22,939 nucleotides of DNA from JADFUS01 sp964600025. Lineage in GTDB: Bacteria; Bacteroidota; Bacteroidia; Bacteroidales; Rikenellaceae. Location of the stretch: positions 1 through 22,939 of the forward strand of contig CAZRHJ010000033.1 in NCBI GenBank assembly GCA_964600025.1, written 5' to 3'. How positions within the stretch are numbered: the stretch's first letter is position 1; the number at the start of each line of letters is the position of its first letter. The translations under genes were made by a program, and so were the position numbers. Below, piece after piece: positions 14,921 to 22,875 of the stretch. The notes under the pieces were generated by a model. The model ran no database searches. It saw nothing but the letters and a program-made list of their open reading frames with translations, and was not told the DNA's origin.

Positions 14921-17020
14921 TTATTTTACTAAATTCATCTCATCAAGCAAATAACCTGCACCGCAGATTTTGTCAGTCAAGAACAATACATAACGTACAT
15001 CTACCGCAATATTACGACACATATCTTCGCTAAAAATAATATCACTCATTGTAGATTCCCACATTCTATCGAAGTTCAAACCAATCAACTCTCCATTTGC
15101 GTTCAATACTGGGCTACCAGAGTTGCCACCAGTAGTGTGGTTAGATGCAATAAAACAAACTGGAACTGAGCCATTAACTTCCCACATACCGTAATCCTTA
15201 GAAGCGTAAATATCACGCAAACGTTGAGGAATATTGTAGTCATAGATATTTGGGTTATCTTTTTCCATAATACCTTCCAAAGTAGTGTAGTGTTTGTAGA
15301 TTACACCGTCTTTTGGGTTAGCACCAGAGATTTTACCGTAAGCAATACGAAGAGTAGAGTTAGCGTCTGGGTAGAACTCACGATTTGGTTGCATTTCCAT
15401 CATACCTTTCATATAGTCCTTATACAAAGCAGTAATTTCTGCATTTAGTTGCTTGTAAGTTGGAGCAACCATTTTAGACACTTCTTTAATATCATTTTGC
15501 AATTTTACAGCAGGGTCGTTTGCAATAATCTCGATAGCTTCTTTTGGAGATTTTGCCAAAAGTGCATTAAGTTTTTGAGCATCTACAAATGCTGAATTTG
15601 CAAATACATTTTCCAAAAGTGCATCAGTATCCCCTTTGAATGATTCTGGAATAAACTCTGCATCTACATTCTTAACAAAACGTTTAAGCATTTCTTTTGC
15701 AATAGCAATATCAATTTGAGGTTCGTAGTCTTTAAAGAAAATCTCACGAGATTCTTTAAGTTTTGCAACTTTTTCCTCAAAATTTTCAGCTTTTAGCGAC
15801 ATATAAGCGTTTGCAAATTTGCTTACCTCGATAGATCTCAAACCTTCGTTGTAATAATCCATTGCAAAGGCGTATTTTTCAAGAGCGTCATATTTAGCTT
15901 GGAATTTTTCTACCAAACCTTCATAAGATTTGCCTTTTGACCACTCAATAAACTTAGCTTCAAATGCTTCTTTTTTAGCAACAGCTTTAAGTTCTACTAC
16001 ACCTTTACTTTCTCCTTGCCATTTTTTCCAAGCGTTAGCAACACTTGCTTTTTTGGCAGCATATTTGATACGTATAGCAGGGTCGCTTTCCATTTTCTCA
16101 ATCATTCTCTCCAAACGGAAAGTTCTCAAAGCGATTTTGTGAGGATTACTTTTTTCTACAACATACTTAACAGCAGCAGAGTGTAGATATTCGTTTGTAC
16201 GACCCGGGTAGCCATAAATAAATGTAAAATCACCCTCATTAACACCTTTCAAAGAGATTTTTAGTGAACGAGCAGGAGTGTAAGGAACATTGTCTTTTGA
16301 GTAAGCAGCTGGACGATTTTCTTTGTTTGCATAAATACGGAACATAGTGAAATCACCAGTGTGGCGAGGCCACATCCAGTTGTCTGTTTCGCCACCAAAC
16401 TTACCAATAGCACTTGGTGGAGCAACTACAAGACGAACGTCAGTATATTTCTCATATACAAATATAAAATACTGGTTAGTGTAGTACATTGCTTCAATTT
16501 TTGCATTGTAGCCATTGTCCTTAGTAGCTTTTTCGATAAGAGCTTTGATGTTTTTTGTTTTAATTTCTGCGGCTTTTTCTTCCGAAGTGTTTTCGTCAAT
16601 ACCTTTCATTACACCTTCTGTAACATCGTCCATATATTTAAGAAATGCAGCAGAATAGTTGTTTGATGGTAGTTCTTCGTCTTGATTCATTGCAGCAAAA
16701 CCATTTGTTAGATAGTCGTGTTCGATACTACTATGAAACTGAATTTGACGGAAGCCACAGTGGTGGTTTGTCAAAAACAAACCTTTGTCCGAAATAAGTT
16801 CGCCAGTACAGCCCCCCAAAGTTACGATAGCGTCTTTTAGTGAAGCTTGATTAATGCTATAAATATCCTCAGCAGTAAGCTTAAAGCCTTTGCTTTGCAT
16901 ATCTTTCAAACGTGTGTGACTTATCACACTCGGCAACCACATTCCCTCGTCTGCACGAGCAACTGACAAGCTACCAAACATTACTACGACAAGCGTAGCC
17001 AATTTTAATAAATTTCTCAT
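14921..17020 (-). CDS. S46-family dipeptidyl peptidase, DPP11-like (acidic P1 preference expected)
   Basis: The 699-residue periplasmic serine peptidase has a Sec signal ending near SLSVARA (about residue 23). S46 enzymes release dipeptides from peptide N termini. The catalytic triad is visible as TNHHCG (His86/87), WPRHTGDF (Asp223) and GGNSGSP (Ser634). In Porphyromonas gingivalis the residue 18 positions after the serine sets specificity: Gly in DPP7 and Arg in DPP11. Here that position is Arg652 in NFDRMWE, so cleavage after Asp or Glu is expected. A long helical cap domain lies between the two halves of the chymotrypsin fold. It begins 5 bases after maf and is the last gene of rarA-maf-S46, with a strong terminator after it. 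Confidence 0.92.
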   Translation of the reverse strand: MRNLLKLATLVVVMFGSLSVARADEGMWLPSVISHTRLKDMQSKGFKLTAEDIYSINQASLKDAIVTLGGCTGELISDKGLFLTNHHCGFRQIQFHSSIEHDYLTNGFAAMNQDEELPSNNYSAAFLKYMDDVTEGVMKGIDENTSEEKAAEIKTKNIKALIEKATKDNGYNAKIEAMYYTNQYFIFVYEKYTDVRLVVAPPSAIGKFGGETDNWMWPRHTGDFTMFRIYANKENRPAAYSKDNVPYTPARSLKISLKGVNEGDFTFIYGYPGRTNEYLHSAAVKYVVEKSNPHKIALRTFRLERMIEKMESDPAIRIKYAAKKASVANAWKKWQGESKGVVELKAVAKKEAFEAKFIEWSKGKSYEGLVEKFQAKYDALEKYAFAMDYYNEGLRSIEVSKFANAYMSLKAENFEEKVAKLKESREIFFKDYEPQIDIAIAKEMLKRFVKNVDAEFIPESFKGDTDALLENVFANSAFVDAQKLNALLAKSPKEAIEIIANDPAVKLQNDIKEVSKMVAPTYKQLNAEITALYKDYMKGMMEMQPNREFYPDANSTLRIAYGKISGANPKDGVIYKHYTTLEGIMEKDNPNIYDYNIPQRLRDIYASKDYGMWEVNGSVPVCFIASNHTTGGNSGSPVLNANGELIGLNFDRMWESTMSDIIFSEDMCRNIAVDVRYVLFLTDKICGAGYLLDEMNLVK

Positions 17021-17025
17021 ACGTG

Positions 17026-17631
17026 TTATTTATTTTGGTTTATTAATAATTCGTTCAATTCTGTATAAAGCCTACAAACGGGCAATCCCATTACGTTATA
17101 AAACGAGCCTTTTATATGTTCTATTGCTACATATCCTATCCATTCTTGTATGGCATAAGCACCAGCCTTGTCATAAGGCTTGTAGTTATCAATATAGTAT
17201 TCTATATCTTCACGGCTCAATTCTTTGAATTTTACTTCGGTGTTTTGGCTAAACGTACGAAACTTATCTCCAATTCTTAGGGTTACAGCCGTTACCACAA
17301 AATGTTCTTTGCCCGAAAGCATAGCAAGCATTCTAATTGCATCTTCTCTATCTTTTGGTTTGCCAAGTACCATATCTTCCACACAAACCACCGTATCCGA
17401 AGTAATCAAAATATCATTTGATTTTAGTTCAAAAGGGTAGGCAGTCGATTTTTTTAACGCCACAATCTCTGCCACTTTCAATACATCTTCAAAATCTCCC
17501 ACTGTTTCATCTACATCATACTTCTCTGCAATATTGATTTTTATATCCAGACCTTGTATGAGTTCTCTGCGTCGAGGCGAAGCACTTGCAAGTATTAAGT
17601 TGTATTTGTCTATTAGATTTTTGTCTATCAT
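17026..17631 (-). CDS. maf: Maf-family nucleoside triphosphate pyrophosphatase
   Basis: Maf proteins hydrolyse non-canonical or modified NTPs, or dTTP/UTP, to monophosphates and are linked to septum inhibition. The chosen ATG at 17631 gives 201 residues (MIDKNLIDKYNL) and starts one base after the rarA stop. The frame is open 11 residues further up but would overlap rarA. The N-terminal loop LASASPRRRELI, the ITSDTVV motif, LGKPKDREDA and DKAGAYAIQEW are all family signatures; the last region points to the YhdE-like dTTP/UTP pyrophosphatase branch. It sits between rarA and the S46 peptidase, 5 bases ahead of the latter. Confidence 0.93.
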   Translation of the reverse strand: MIDKNLIDKYNLILASASPRRRELIQGLDIKINIAEKYDVDETVGDFEDVLKVAEIVALKKSTAYPFELKSNDILITSDTVVCVEDMVLGKPKDREDAIRMLAMLSGKEHFVVTAVTLRIGDKFRTFSQNTEVKFKELSREDIEYYIDNYKPYDKAGAYAIQEWIGYVAIEHIKGSFYNVMGLPVCRLYTELNELLINQNK

Positions 17632-17632
17632 A

Positions 17633-18913
17633 TCAAAATTTGTATTTATCCCTCCACAAACCACTCATATACTGTGATATAGAGTTTTCTTTTGGGTTTT
17701 TGCAAGGCACATAAAAATTAGTATTTTCTAATCCCTCTGGCATAAATTCCTGAAAAGCAAAATTCCCCTCATAATCGTGAGAATATTTGTATTTATCTCC
17801 ATAGCCCAATTCTTTCATAAGAGCAGTGGGTGCATTGCGGAGATTTAATGGAATACTTCGCCCAGAAGAGTCGTTAGCTACCAACTCCATAGCACGATTT
17901 ATTGCCAAATATGCTGAATTACTTTTTGGGCTTGTTGCAAGATATATAGTTGCTTCGGCAAGAGGTATTCTGCCCTCTGGCATACCTATCTTCTCCACTG
18001 CCGCAAAACATTCGTTTGCAATAAGCATTGCGTTTGGGTTTGCAAGTCCCACATCTTCACTTGCCGAGATAATCAACCTTCGTGCAATAAATTTAGGGTC
18101 TTCACCTGCCGAAAGCATTTTTGCAAGATAATAAATTGCAGCATTGGGGTCGCTACCTCTCACAGATTTTATAAATGCAGAGATAGTGTCATAGTGCATA
18201 TCTGCACCCTTGTCATATTGAGTAGGATTAGTTTTGATAACTTCCTCTACAAGGACATTTGTTATTTCTCCGTTTGCCTCTATATATGCTACTACTATTT
18301 CTATTATATTAAGTAGTTTGCGAGCATCTCCACCCGAGAATTTCAGCAAAGCTTCGTATTCTTTGACCTTTATATTTAGTGTTTTGAGTTCACTGTCTGT
18401 TGTCAAAGCCCTATCCACGAGTTGAACCAACTCTTCTTTACCAAGTGGGTTTAGGGTATAAACTCCACAGCGAGAGAGCAGAGGTCGAATTACCTCAAAC
18501 GAAGGATTTTCGGTAGTTGCACCAATCAATGTAACCACACCTTGCTCCACTGCACCAAGCAGAGAGTCTTGCTGACTTTTAGAAAATCTGTGAATTTCGT
18601 CTATAAACAGAATTGGTGGGGGAGTGTCAAAGAATTGAAGTTTTTTGGCTTCTTCTATTGCCTCACGCACTTCTTTCACACCAGAGTTTACAGCACTTAG
18701 AGTAATGAATTTTCGACCTGAACTACGAGCTACAATATTTGCAAGAGTAGTTTTGCCAATACCGGGTGCTCCCCACAAAATAAACGAAGGAACTCTGCCC
18801 GAAGATATAAAACGTCTAAAAACAGCCCCTTCTCCTACCAAGTGGCTCTGTCCGATATATTCTTCAAGCGTTTTTGGACGCATTCGCTCTGCAAGTGGTA
18901 TGTTAGTAGCCAT
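17633..18913 (-). CDS. rarA: Replication-associated recombination protein A (RarA/MgsA), AAA+ ATPase
   Basis: This cytoplasmic AAA+ clamp-loader-like ATPase (also called MgsA, related to Mgs1/WRNIP1) acts at stalled replication forks. At 426 residues it has the normal length. Walker A is GAPGIGKT at residues 48-55 and Walker B ends in DEIH at 104-107, with the sensor region LIGATTENPSFEV and the arginine finger region LLSRCGVY. The C-terminal half holds the MgsA tetramerisation domain with SVRGSDPNAA and ISASEDVGLANP. It leads the minus-strand operon rarA-maf-S46 peptidase and is divergent from the YfcE-like gene, with a symmetric promoter between them. Confidence 0.95.
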   Translation of the reverse strand: MATNIPLAERMRPKTLEEYIGQSHLVGEGAVFRRFISSGRVPSFILWGAPGIGKTTLANIVARSSGRKFITLSAVNSGVKEVREAIEEAKKLQFFDTPPPILFIDEIHRFSKSQQDSLLGAVEQGVVTLIGATTENPSFEVIRPLLSRCGVYTLNPLGKEELVQLVDRALTTDSELKTLNIKVKEYEALLKFSGGDARKLLNIIEIVVAYIEANGEITNVLVEEVIKTNPTQYDKGADMHYDTISAFIKSVRGSDPNAAIYYLAKMLSAGEDPKFIARRLIISASEDVGLANPNAMLIANECFAAVEKIGMPEGRIPLAEATIYLATSPKSNSAYLAINRAMELVANDSSGRSIPLNLRNAPTALMKELGYGDKYKYSHDYEGNFAFQEFMPEGLENTNFYVPCKNPKENSISQYMSGLWRDKYKF

Positions 18914-18941
18914 TATTTAGTCTAAAAATTACATATTTTGA

Positions 18942-18960
18942 CAAAGATATTATATCTTTG
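18942..18960. promoter_or_regulatory. 19-base palindrome holding two opposed -7 boxes
   Basis: CAAAGATAT, one T, then ATATCTTTG is a perfect palindrome. Each half reads TATCTTTG on its own strand, so one -7 box faces rarA and the other (18953-18960) faces the YfcE-like gene. The plus-strand box lacks a good TTTG at the -33 distance. Confidence 0.6.
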
Positions 18961-18973
18961 CCTTATCACAAAA
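18942..18973 (-). promoter_or_regulatory. Promoter of rarA
   Basis: On the minus strand TTTTG (18973-18969), a 19-base spacer and TATCTTTG (18949-18942) fit the Bacteroidota -33/-7 consensus very well. The rarA ATG is 29 bases past the -7 box. Confidence 0.75.
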
Positions 18974-19003
18974 TTTATGAATATATTTGTTTATTTTTTG
19001 TAT

Positions 19004-19495
19004 ATGAAAAAAATTGGAATAATATCTGACACACACAATTATTTTTGTCCGAAAGTCAAAGAGTTTCTCAAAGACTGCGACCAAATATGGCATAGCGGCG
19101 ATATTGGTTCTGTGCAGTGTGCCGACGAGATACAAAATTTCAAACAAATGATAGGCGTTTATGGAAACATAGACGACCATAAAATAAGATTAGAATACCC
19201 CGAATTTCAGAAATTTGAGTGCGAGGGAATGAAAGTTATGATAACTCACATTGGAGGTTATCCTATGCACTACGACTATCGTGCCGAACAGCAGATACGT
19301 GAATACCGACCAGATATTTTTGTTGCGGGACATTCTCATATCCTAAAAGTTATTAATGATAGTTATTACAAACTCATTCACATAAACCCGGGGGCTTGTG
19401 GTACTCACGGCTTTCATAGAGTGAGGACAGCTATTCGAATGACTATTGACAAGGGCAAAATTACAGATATGGAAGTAGGGGAGTGGCAGAGATAA
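19004..19495 (+). CDS. YfcE/MJ0936-family metallophosphoesterase
   Basis: The 163-residue cytoplasmic enzyme is a small calcineurin-like phosphodiesterase. Metal-binding motifs are ISDTH (Asp9, His11), HSGDIG, GNIDDH, THIGG and AGHSH, in the usual order and spacing; NPGACG.HG near the end is also typical. YfcE-type proteins hydrolyse phosphodiesters with Mn; the natural substrate here is unknown. The start is set at ATG 19004 (MKKIGIISDTHN). Upstream in-frame starts, including 18938, would lie within or before the -7 box and add a hydrophobic tail not seen in the family. Ten bases separate it from the barrel-protein gene, so both belong to one operon. Confidence 0.9.
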   Translation: MKKIGIISDTHNYFCPKVKEFLKDCDQIWHSGDIGSVQCADEIQNFKQMIGVYGNIDDHKIRLEYPEFQKFECEGMKVMITHIGGYPMHYDYRAEQQIREYRPDIFVAGHSHILKVINDSYYKLIHINPGACGTHGFHRVRTAIRMTIDKGKITDMEVGEWQR

Positions 19496-19505
19496 ATAGC
19501 GTTGT

Positions 19506-21341
19506 ATGACAAAATTGCGATTGATTTTTTTGATAATATTTTCTATGTTTAGTGGAGTTGTTTTGGCACAGACCAAAGATTCTACTAAACAAGCAGAGAG
19601 TATATTCAAAAATGTTGAAGATGCAATCAAATATTATCCGAAATCCCGTAGTCATTTTACGATAGATACCACTGATTCTCGTTTTAACAAATTTTTGCAA
19701 GATGTTTTGATTGTAAATCAAAGACAGATAGGTATTGTAAAAGATACGACTTTTGACAAGTACGAGGGCAAAATAATCAAAACTATAAATATTATCAATA
19801 ATAAAGTTTTTGAAAGATATTCTAAGAAACGATTTGAGGCGTGGCTCCAAAAATTTGTAAATAATACCCATACCGCTACTCACCAAAATATTATTCGTAA
19901 TATGCTATTGTTTAGCGAGGGAGAGAGGGTAAATAGCCAAAATTTTATTTTGTCCGAGCATAATATTTCTAATAATCCATATATTCATCATTCTGATATT
20001 TTGATTATGCCAGACGTCGATTCTCGATATGTAAATGTTTTTGTGTTTACACGAGATAGTTGGAGTTGGGAGTTGGGTGTGTATATGAGAAGTGAATACG
20101 ACTCGCATTTTGAGATAACCGAAAATAACTTTTTGGGTTTAGGGCATAGCTTGGGACTTCGGTATATCTATAATCTTGACCGAGATGAAGCGTTTACAGG
20201 TATGGATTTGAGCTATGATATTCCAAATATAAAAGGTTCGTTTTGGGATATGTATAGCCGTTTTGGCTATGGAGGCAAAGATTACCACGTTGTGAATTTG
20301 GGTGCGGAAAAGAAATTTCAAAAATCTGGGGATTATATGGCAGGTATTGGAGTGAACGAATACCGTGGAGAATGGAAACTCACAAACCACAAAACAACCG
20401 AAATTGTAAATCATACAGATTTTGGTGTGTGGCTGGGTAAAAGTTTCAAAACAAATTCTCTTTCAACACCTTATTTGTCTGTTAGTTACAGCCAAAGCAA
20501 ATTTCACGACCGCCCAACAGTAAATTACAGGTATAATCCTGATTTTCATAATTTCAATAGATTGATTGGCTCTTTTGGTATATATAGCGAGAGTTTTTTT
20601 AGAGGAAATTATATTTTTAACTTTGACAAAACAGAGAGTATTCCTTATGGATATTCGATTGAACTCAAAGGGGGATACGAATGGGGAGAGTTTGAGAATA
20701 AAACATATCTTGGTATTAAAGCAGGTATGGGAGCAATGCTCAAATTTGGGTATTTGAATTTGCAGTCAGAATATGGCACTTATCTCTATAATGATTACGC
20801 CGAAAATAAAATTAAAACTAATAGAAATATATTCAAATTATCTGCAAGATATTTCTCGAAATTAGTCGAAATACAAGACTTTTATGATTTGAGATTTTTC
20901 TTTAATTCGGAATATATTACTGCCACAAATACTGGTATAGGCGAAGGGGCTTTCTTGAATTATCGCACTTTGGACGGAAGGCTCAAAGGAGATATGGTAT
21001 TGGGAACAACTCGTATGTTAATGCGTCCAGAGATAGTACTTTTTACGCCTTTGGAGTTTGTTGGCTTCAAAGTTGCATTCTTTACTTTTTCGAACCTTGG
21101 CACACTTGGATTTAGTGCAAATCCGTTTGCTAACAAATTCTATTCAGATATTGGTGTTGGCGTGAGAATTCGCAATCGAAATTTTATTCTGAAAAACATA
21201 GAAATTAAATTTATAATTGGTATTAACAATACCCCAAATTACAGTAATAATATTTACTATATTGGCTCTCAACCTAAGTTGAGAATGGAGGGCTTTGTTC
21301 CGTCAATACCAAACACAATTAATTATAATAAAATACCTTAG
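19506..21341 (+). CDS. Omp85-like outer-membrane protein with one POTRA-like domain (BamA/TamA superfamily)
   Basis: The 611-residue protein has a cleavable signal peptide (hydrophobic to about residue 20, ending GVVLAQ). Residues about 75-155 look like a POTRA domain: beta KIIKTINIINNKVF, two helices, then SDILIMPDVDSRYVNVFVFTRD. The remaining 450 residues alternate aromatic beta-strands typical of a barrel, with HSLGLRYIYN, VGFKVAFFTFSNLGT and a last part YSDIGVGVRIRNRNFILKNIEIKF that resembles Omp85 ends. One POTRA and a barrel suggest a specialised transporter or assembly factor rather than BamA itself, which has five. It is 10 bases after the phosphodiesterase and 2 bases before the asparaginase. 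Substrate and partners are unknown. Confidence 0.7.
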   Translation: MTKLRLIFLIIFSMFSGVVLAQTKDSTKQAESIFKNVEDAIKYYPKSRSHFTIDTTDSRFNKFLQDVLIVNQRQIGIVKDTTFDKYEGKIIKTINIINNKVFERYSKKRFEAWLQKFVNNTHTATHQNIIRNMLLFSEGERVNSQNFILSEHNISNNPYIHHSDILIMPDVDSRYVNVFVFTRDSWSWELGVYMRSEYDSHFEITENNFLGLGHSLGLRYIYNLDRDEAFTGMDLSYDIPNIKGSFWDMYSRFGYGGKDYHVVNLGAEKKFQKSGDYMAGIGVNEYRGEWKLTNHKTTEIVNHTDFGVWLGKSFKTNSLSTPYLSVSYSQSKFHDRPTVNYRYNPDFHNFNRLIGSFGIYSESFFRGNYIFNFDKTESIPYGYSIELKGGYEWGEFENKTYLGIKAGMGAMLKFGYLNLQSEYGTYLYNDYAENKIKTNRNIFKLSARYFSKLVEIQDFYDLRFFFNSEYITATNTGIGEGAFLNYRTLDGRLKGDMVLGTTRMLMRPEIVLFTPLEFVGFKVAFFTFSNLGTLGFSANPFANKFYSDIGVGVRIRNRNFILKNIEIKFIIGINNTPNYSNNIYYIGSQPKLRMEGFVPSIPNTINYNKIP

Positions 21342-21343
21342 AA

Positions 21344-22396
21344 ATGAGAAAGAAATTTATTTTGAGCCTTTTGGCACTAATCCTTTGTACAACGGTTTTT
21401 GCAGCCGACAAACCAACTGTATATATTCTTGCTACTGGTGGAACAATCGCTGGAAGTGGTGCTTCGGCAGTTGGGAGTAGTTATTCGGCAGGGGAGTTGA
21501 TGGTAGAAACTCTTATTCAAAGCGTTCCGCAACTTTCGGATATTGCAAATATCAAAGGTGAGCAAGTAGCCAAAATAGGTTCTCAGGATATGACCGACGA
21601 TATAATGTTGTTACTTGCCAAACGTATAAATACACTATTGGCACAAGATGACGTAGATGCAGTTGTGGTAACTCACGGAACCGATACAATGGAAGAAACT
21701 GCATATTTTTTGACTCTTACAGTCAAAAGCCCCAAACCCGTAATTCTTGTTGGTTCAATGCGACCTTCCACTGCACTAAGTGCAGATGGTGAGGCGAATT
21801 TGTATAATGCAGTGGTAGTTGCTACTTCCAAAAAATCACAAAACAAGGGAGTTATGGTAGTTATGAACGAAAAAATATATGATGCAAAATTTGTTACAAA
21901 AACCAATACATCGAGCGTCGAAACTTTCGCCTCTCCCAATACTGGTGCAATAGGATATGTTCGTAATAATAACACAGAATTTTTGAATACTGCGAATTAT
22001 AAGCACACCACCGCTTCTGTTTTTGATATTTCAAATATTACTAAACTTCCAAAAGTTGGAATTGTTTATGGACATTCTTCTGTCGAAAATATTATGGTTG
22101 AGGCTCTTTTGAAATCTTCTTACAAAGGAATTGTAATAGCAGGAGTGGGTAATGGAAATATCCACAAAAATATGCTGCCTTCTCTACTTAATGCAGTCCA
22201 AAATGGAGTGAAAGTTGTTCGATCTTCTCGTACGCCAAATGGTTCTACAAGTCTGTACGGAGAGGTAGATGATGCAAAATATGGATTTATAGCTTCACTG
22301 TGGTTAAATCCCCAAAAAGCAAGGATTTTATTAATGTTATCGCTCCTTAATACCACCGATACATACCAAATTCAGGAGTATTTCAAAGAATATTAA
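21344..22396 (+). CDS. ansB: Type II (secreted) L-asparaginase
   Basis: The enzyme hydrolyses L-asparagine to aspartate and ammonia. The 350-residue precursor carries a Sec signal (hydrophobic core LSLLALILCTTVFA, likely cut after residue 20), so the mature enzyme is periplasmic as in E. coli AnsB. The first catalytic threonine is in ATGGTIAG (Thr31), and the second catalytic group is in THGTDTMEET (Thr113, Asp114), with the lysine expected in FVTKTNT. Folding and C-terminal features such as GVGNGNI and SSRTPNGS are typical. The gene starts two bases after the barrel-protein stop, which implies cotranscription. With DPP III and the S46 peptidase it supports use of peptides and amino acids as nutrients. 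Confidence 0.93.
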   Translation: MRKKFILSLLALILCTTVFAADKPTVYILATGGTIAGSGASAVGSSYSAGELMVETLIQSVPQLSDIANIKGEQVAKIGSQDMTDDIMLLLAKRINTLLAQDDVDAVVVTHGTDTMEETAYFLTLTVKSPKPVILVGSMRPSTALSADGEANLYNAVVVATSKKSQNKGVMVVMNEKIYDAKFVTKTNTSSVETFASPNTGAIGYVRNNNTEFLNTANYKHTTASVFDISNITKLPKVGIVYGHSSVENIMVEALLKSSYKGIVIAGVGNGNIHKNMLPSLLNAVQNGVKVVRSSRTPNGSTSLYGEVDDAKYGFIASLWLNPQKARILLMLSLLNTTDTYQIQEYFKEY

Positions 22397-22403
22397 TTTT
22401 TGG

Positions 22404-22447
22404 TACTGTTCGTTAAAAACAAAACTCGTATCATTTATGAGAGATAA
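22404..22447 (+). repeat. Dispersed repeat copy E, degenerate
   Basis: TACTGTTCGTTAAAAAC at 22404 is the family start with two changes, followed by AAAACTCG and then TATGAGAGATAAA, which aligns with the empty form (copy D) rather than the palindrome-bearing form. It lies 8 bases after the asparaginase stop and in the same direction. Its CTCG/TGAG parts may form a small hairpin that serves as a terminator. Confidence 0.6.
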
Positions 22448-22476
22448 AATATTTTTTTAAATCCGATTATTTAATT

Positions 22477-22484
22477 TAAATTTG
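22477..22484 (+). promoter_or_regulatory. Possible -7 box (and operator) of the ArsR-type gene
   Basis: TAAATTTG fits TAnnTTTG and is 15 bases before the ATG, so the leader is very short. It overlaps a partly palindromic AATTTAAATT, a plausible site for self-repression by the regulator (inference). No clear TTTG at -33. Confidence 0.4.
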
Positions 22485-22498
22485 AACAAAAACATAAA

Positions 22499-22822
22499 AT
22501 GGAAAAACCCGATATTTCGACCCTAAACAATGAGCAAATAGCACGATTTGCAAAAGCCCTTTCACACCCCACTCGTGTTTCTATTTTACAATTTCTCTTG
22601 AAAAAAGAGACCTGCTATTTTGGTAATATTCACGATGAACTTCCAATTTCAAAAGCCACTGTTTCGCAACACCTCAAAGAGCTTAAAAACGCTGGTTTAA
22701 TTCAAGGCGAGATAGAAACCCCAAAGGTAAAGTACTGTATAAACCAAGAAAATTGGGTTTTAGCACAAAAGGTCTTTAATGATTTTTTTGTAATGCCTTG
22801 TTGTAAGTCAAAGTGCAAATAA
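22499..22822 (+). CDS. ArsR/SmtB-type winged-helix regulator with C-terminal cysteines
   Basis: The 107-residue protein is a small dimeric transcription repressor of the ArsR type. The first helices read ARFAKALSHPTRVSILQFL, the recognition helix region is PISKATVSQHLKELKNAGL and the wing has GEIETPKVKYCIN. Cysteines lie at Cys39 (in KKETCYF, near the classical alpha-3 metal site), Cys80, and in a terminal PCCKSKC (Cys101, Cys102 and Cys106), so metal, metalloid or thiol sensing is plausible. The usual ELCVCDL metal motif is not present in full. No target gene follows in the window; it is separated from the asparaginase by 102 bases and a repeat copy, and it most likely regulates itself and something beyond the right end. 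Confidence 0.88.
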   Translation: MEKPDISTLNNEQIARFAKALSHPTRVSILQFLLKKETCYFGNIHDELPISKATVSQHLKELKNAGLIQGEIETPKVKYCINQENWVLAQKVFNDFFVMPCCKSKCK

Positions 22823-22838
22823 TAGTTTGAGATTTTTA

Positions 22839-22870
22839 GCACTATTGTATATTAGTGCCTTTTAAATTTT
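22839..22870 (+). terminator. Probable terminator after the ArsR-type gene
   Basis: GCACTA (22839-22844) and TAGTGC (22853-22858) form a stem with an 8-base loop, followed by T-rich sequence (CTTTTAAATTTTTTT). The stem is short, so termination may be partial. Confidence 0.6.
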
Positions 22871-22875
22871 TTTAG

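Noticed and set aside
19461..19886. Minus-strand 141-residue open frame opposite the barrel-protein gene
   Set aside because: It overlaps the ends of two well-supported plus-strand genes and has no family resemblance.
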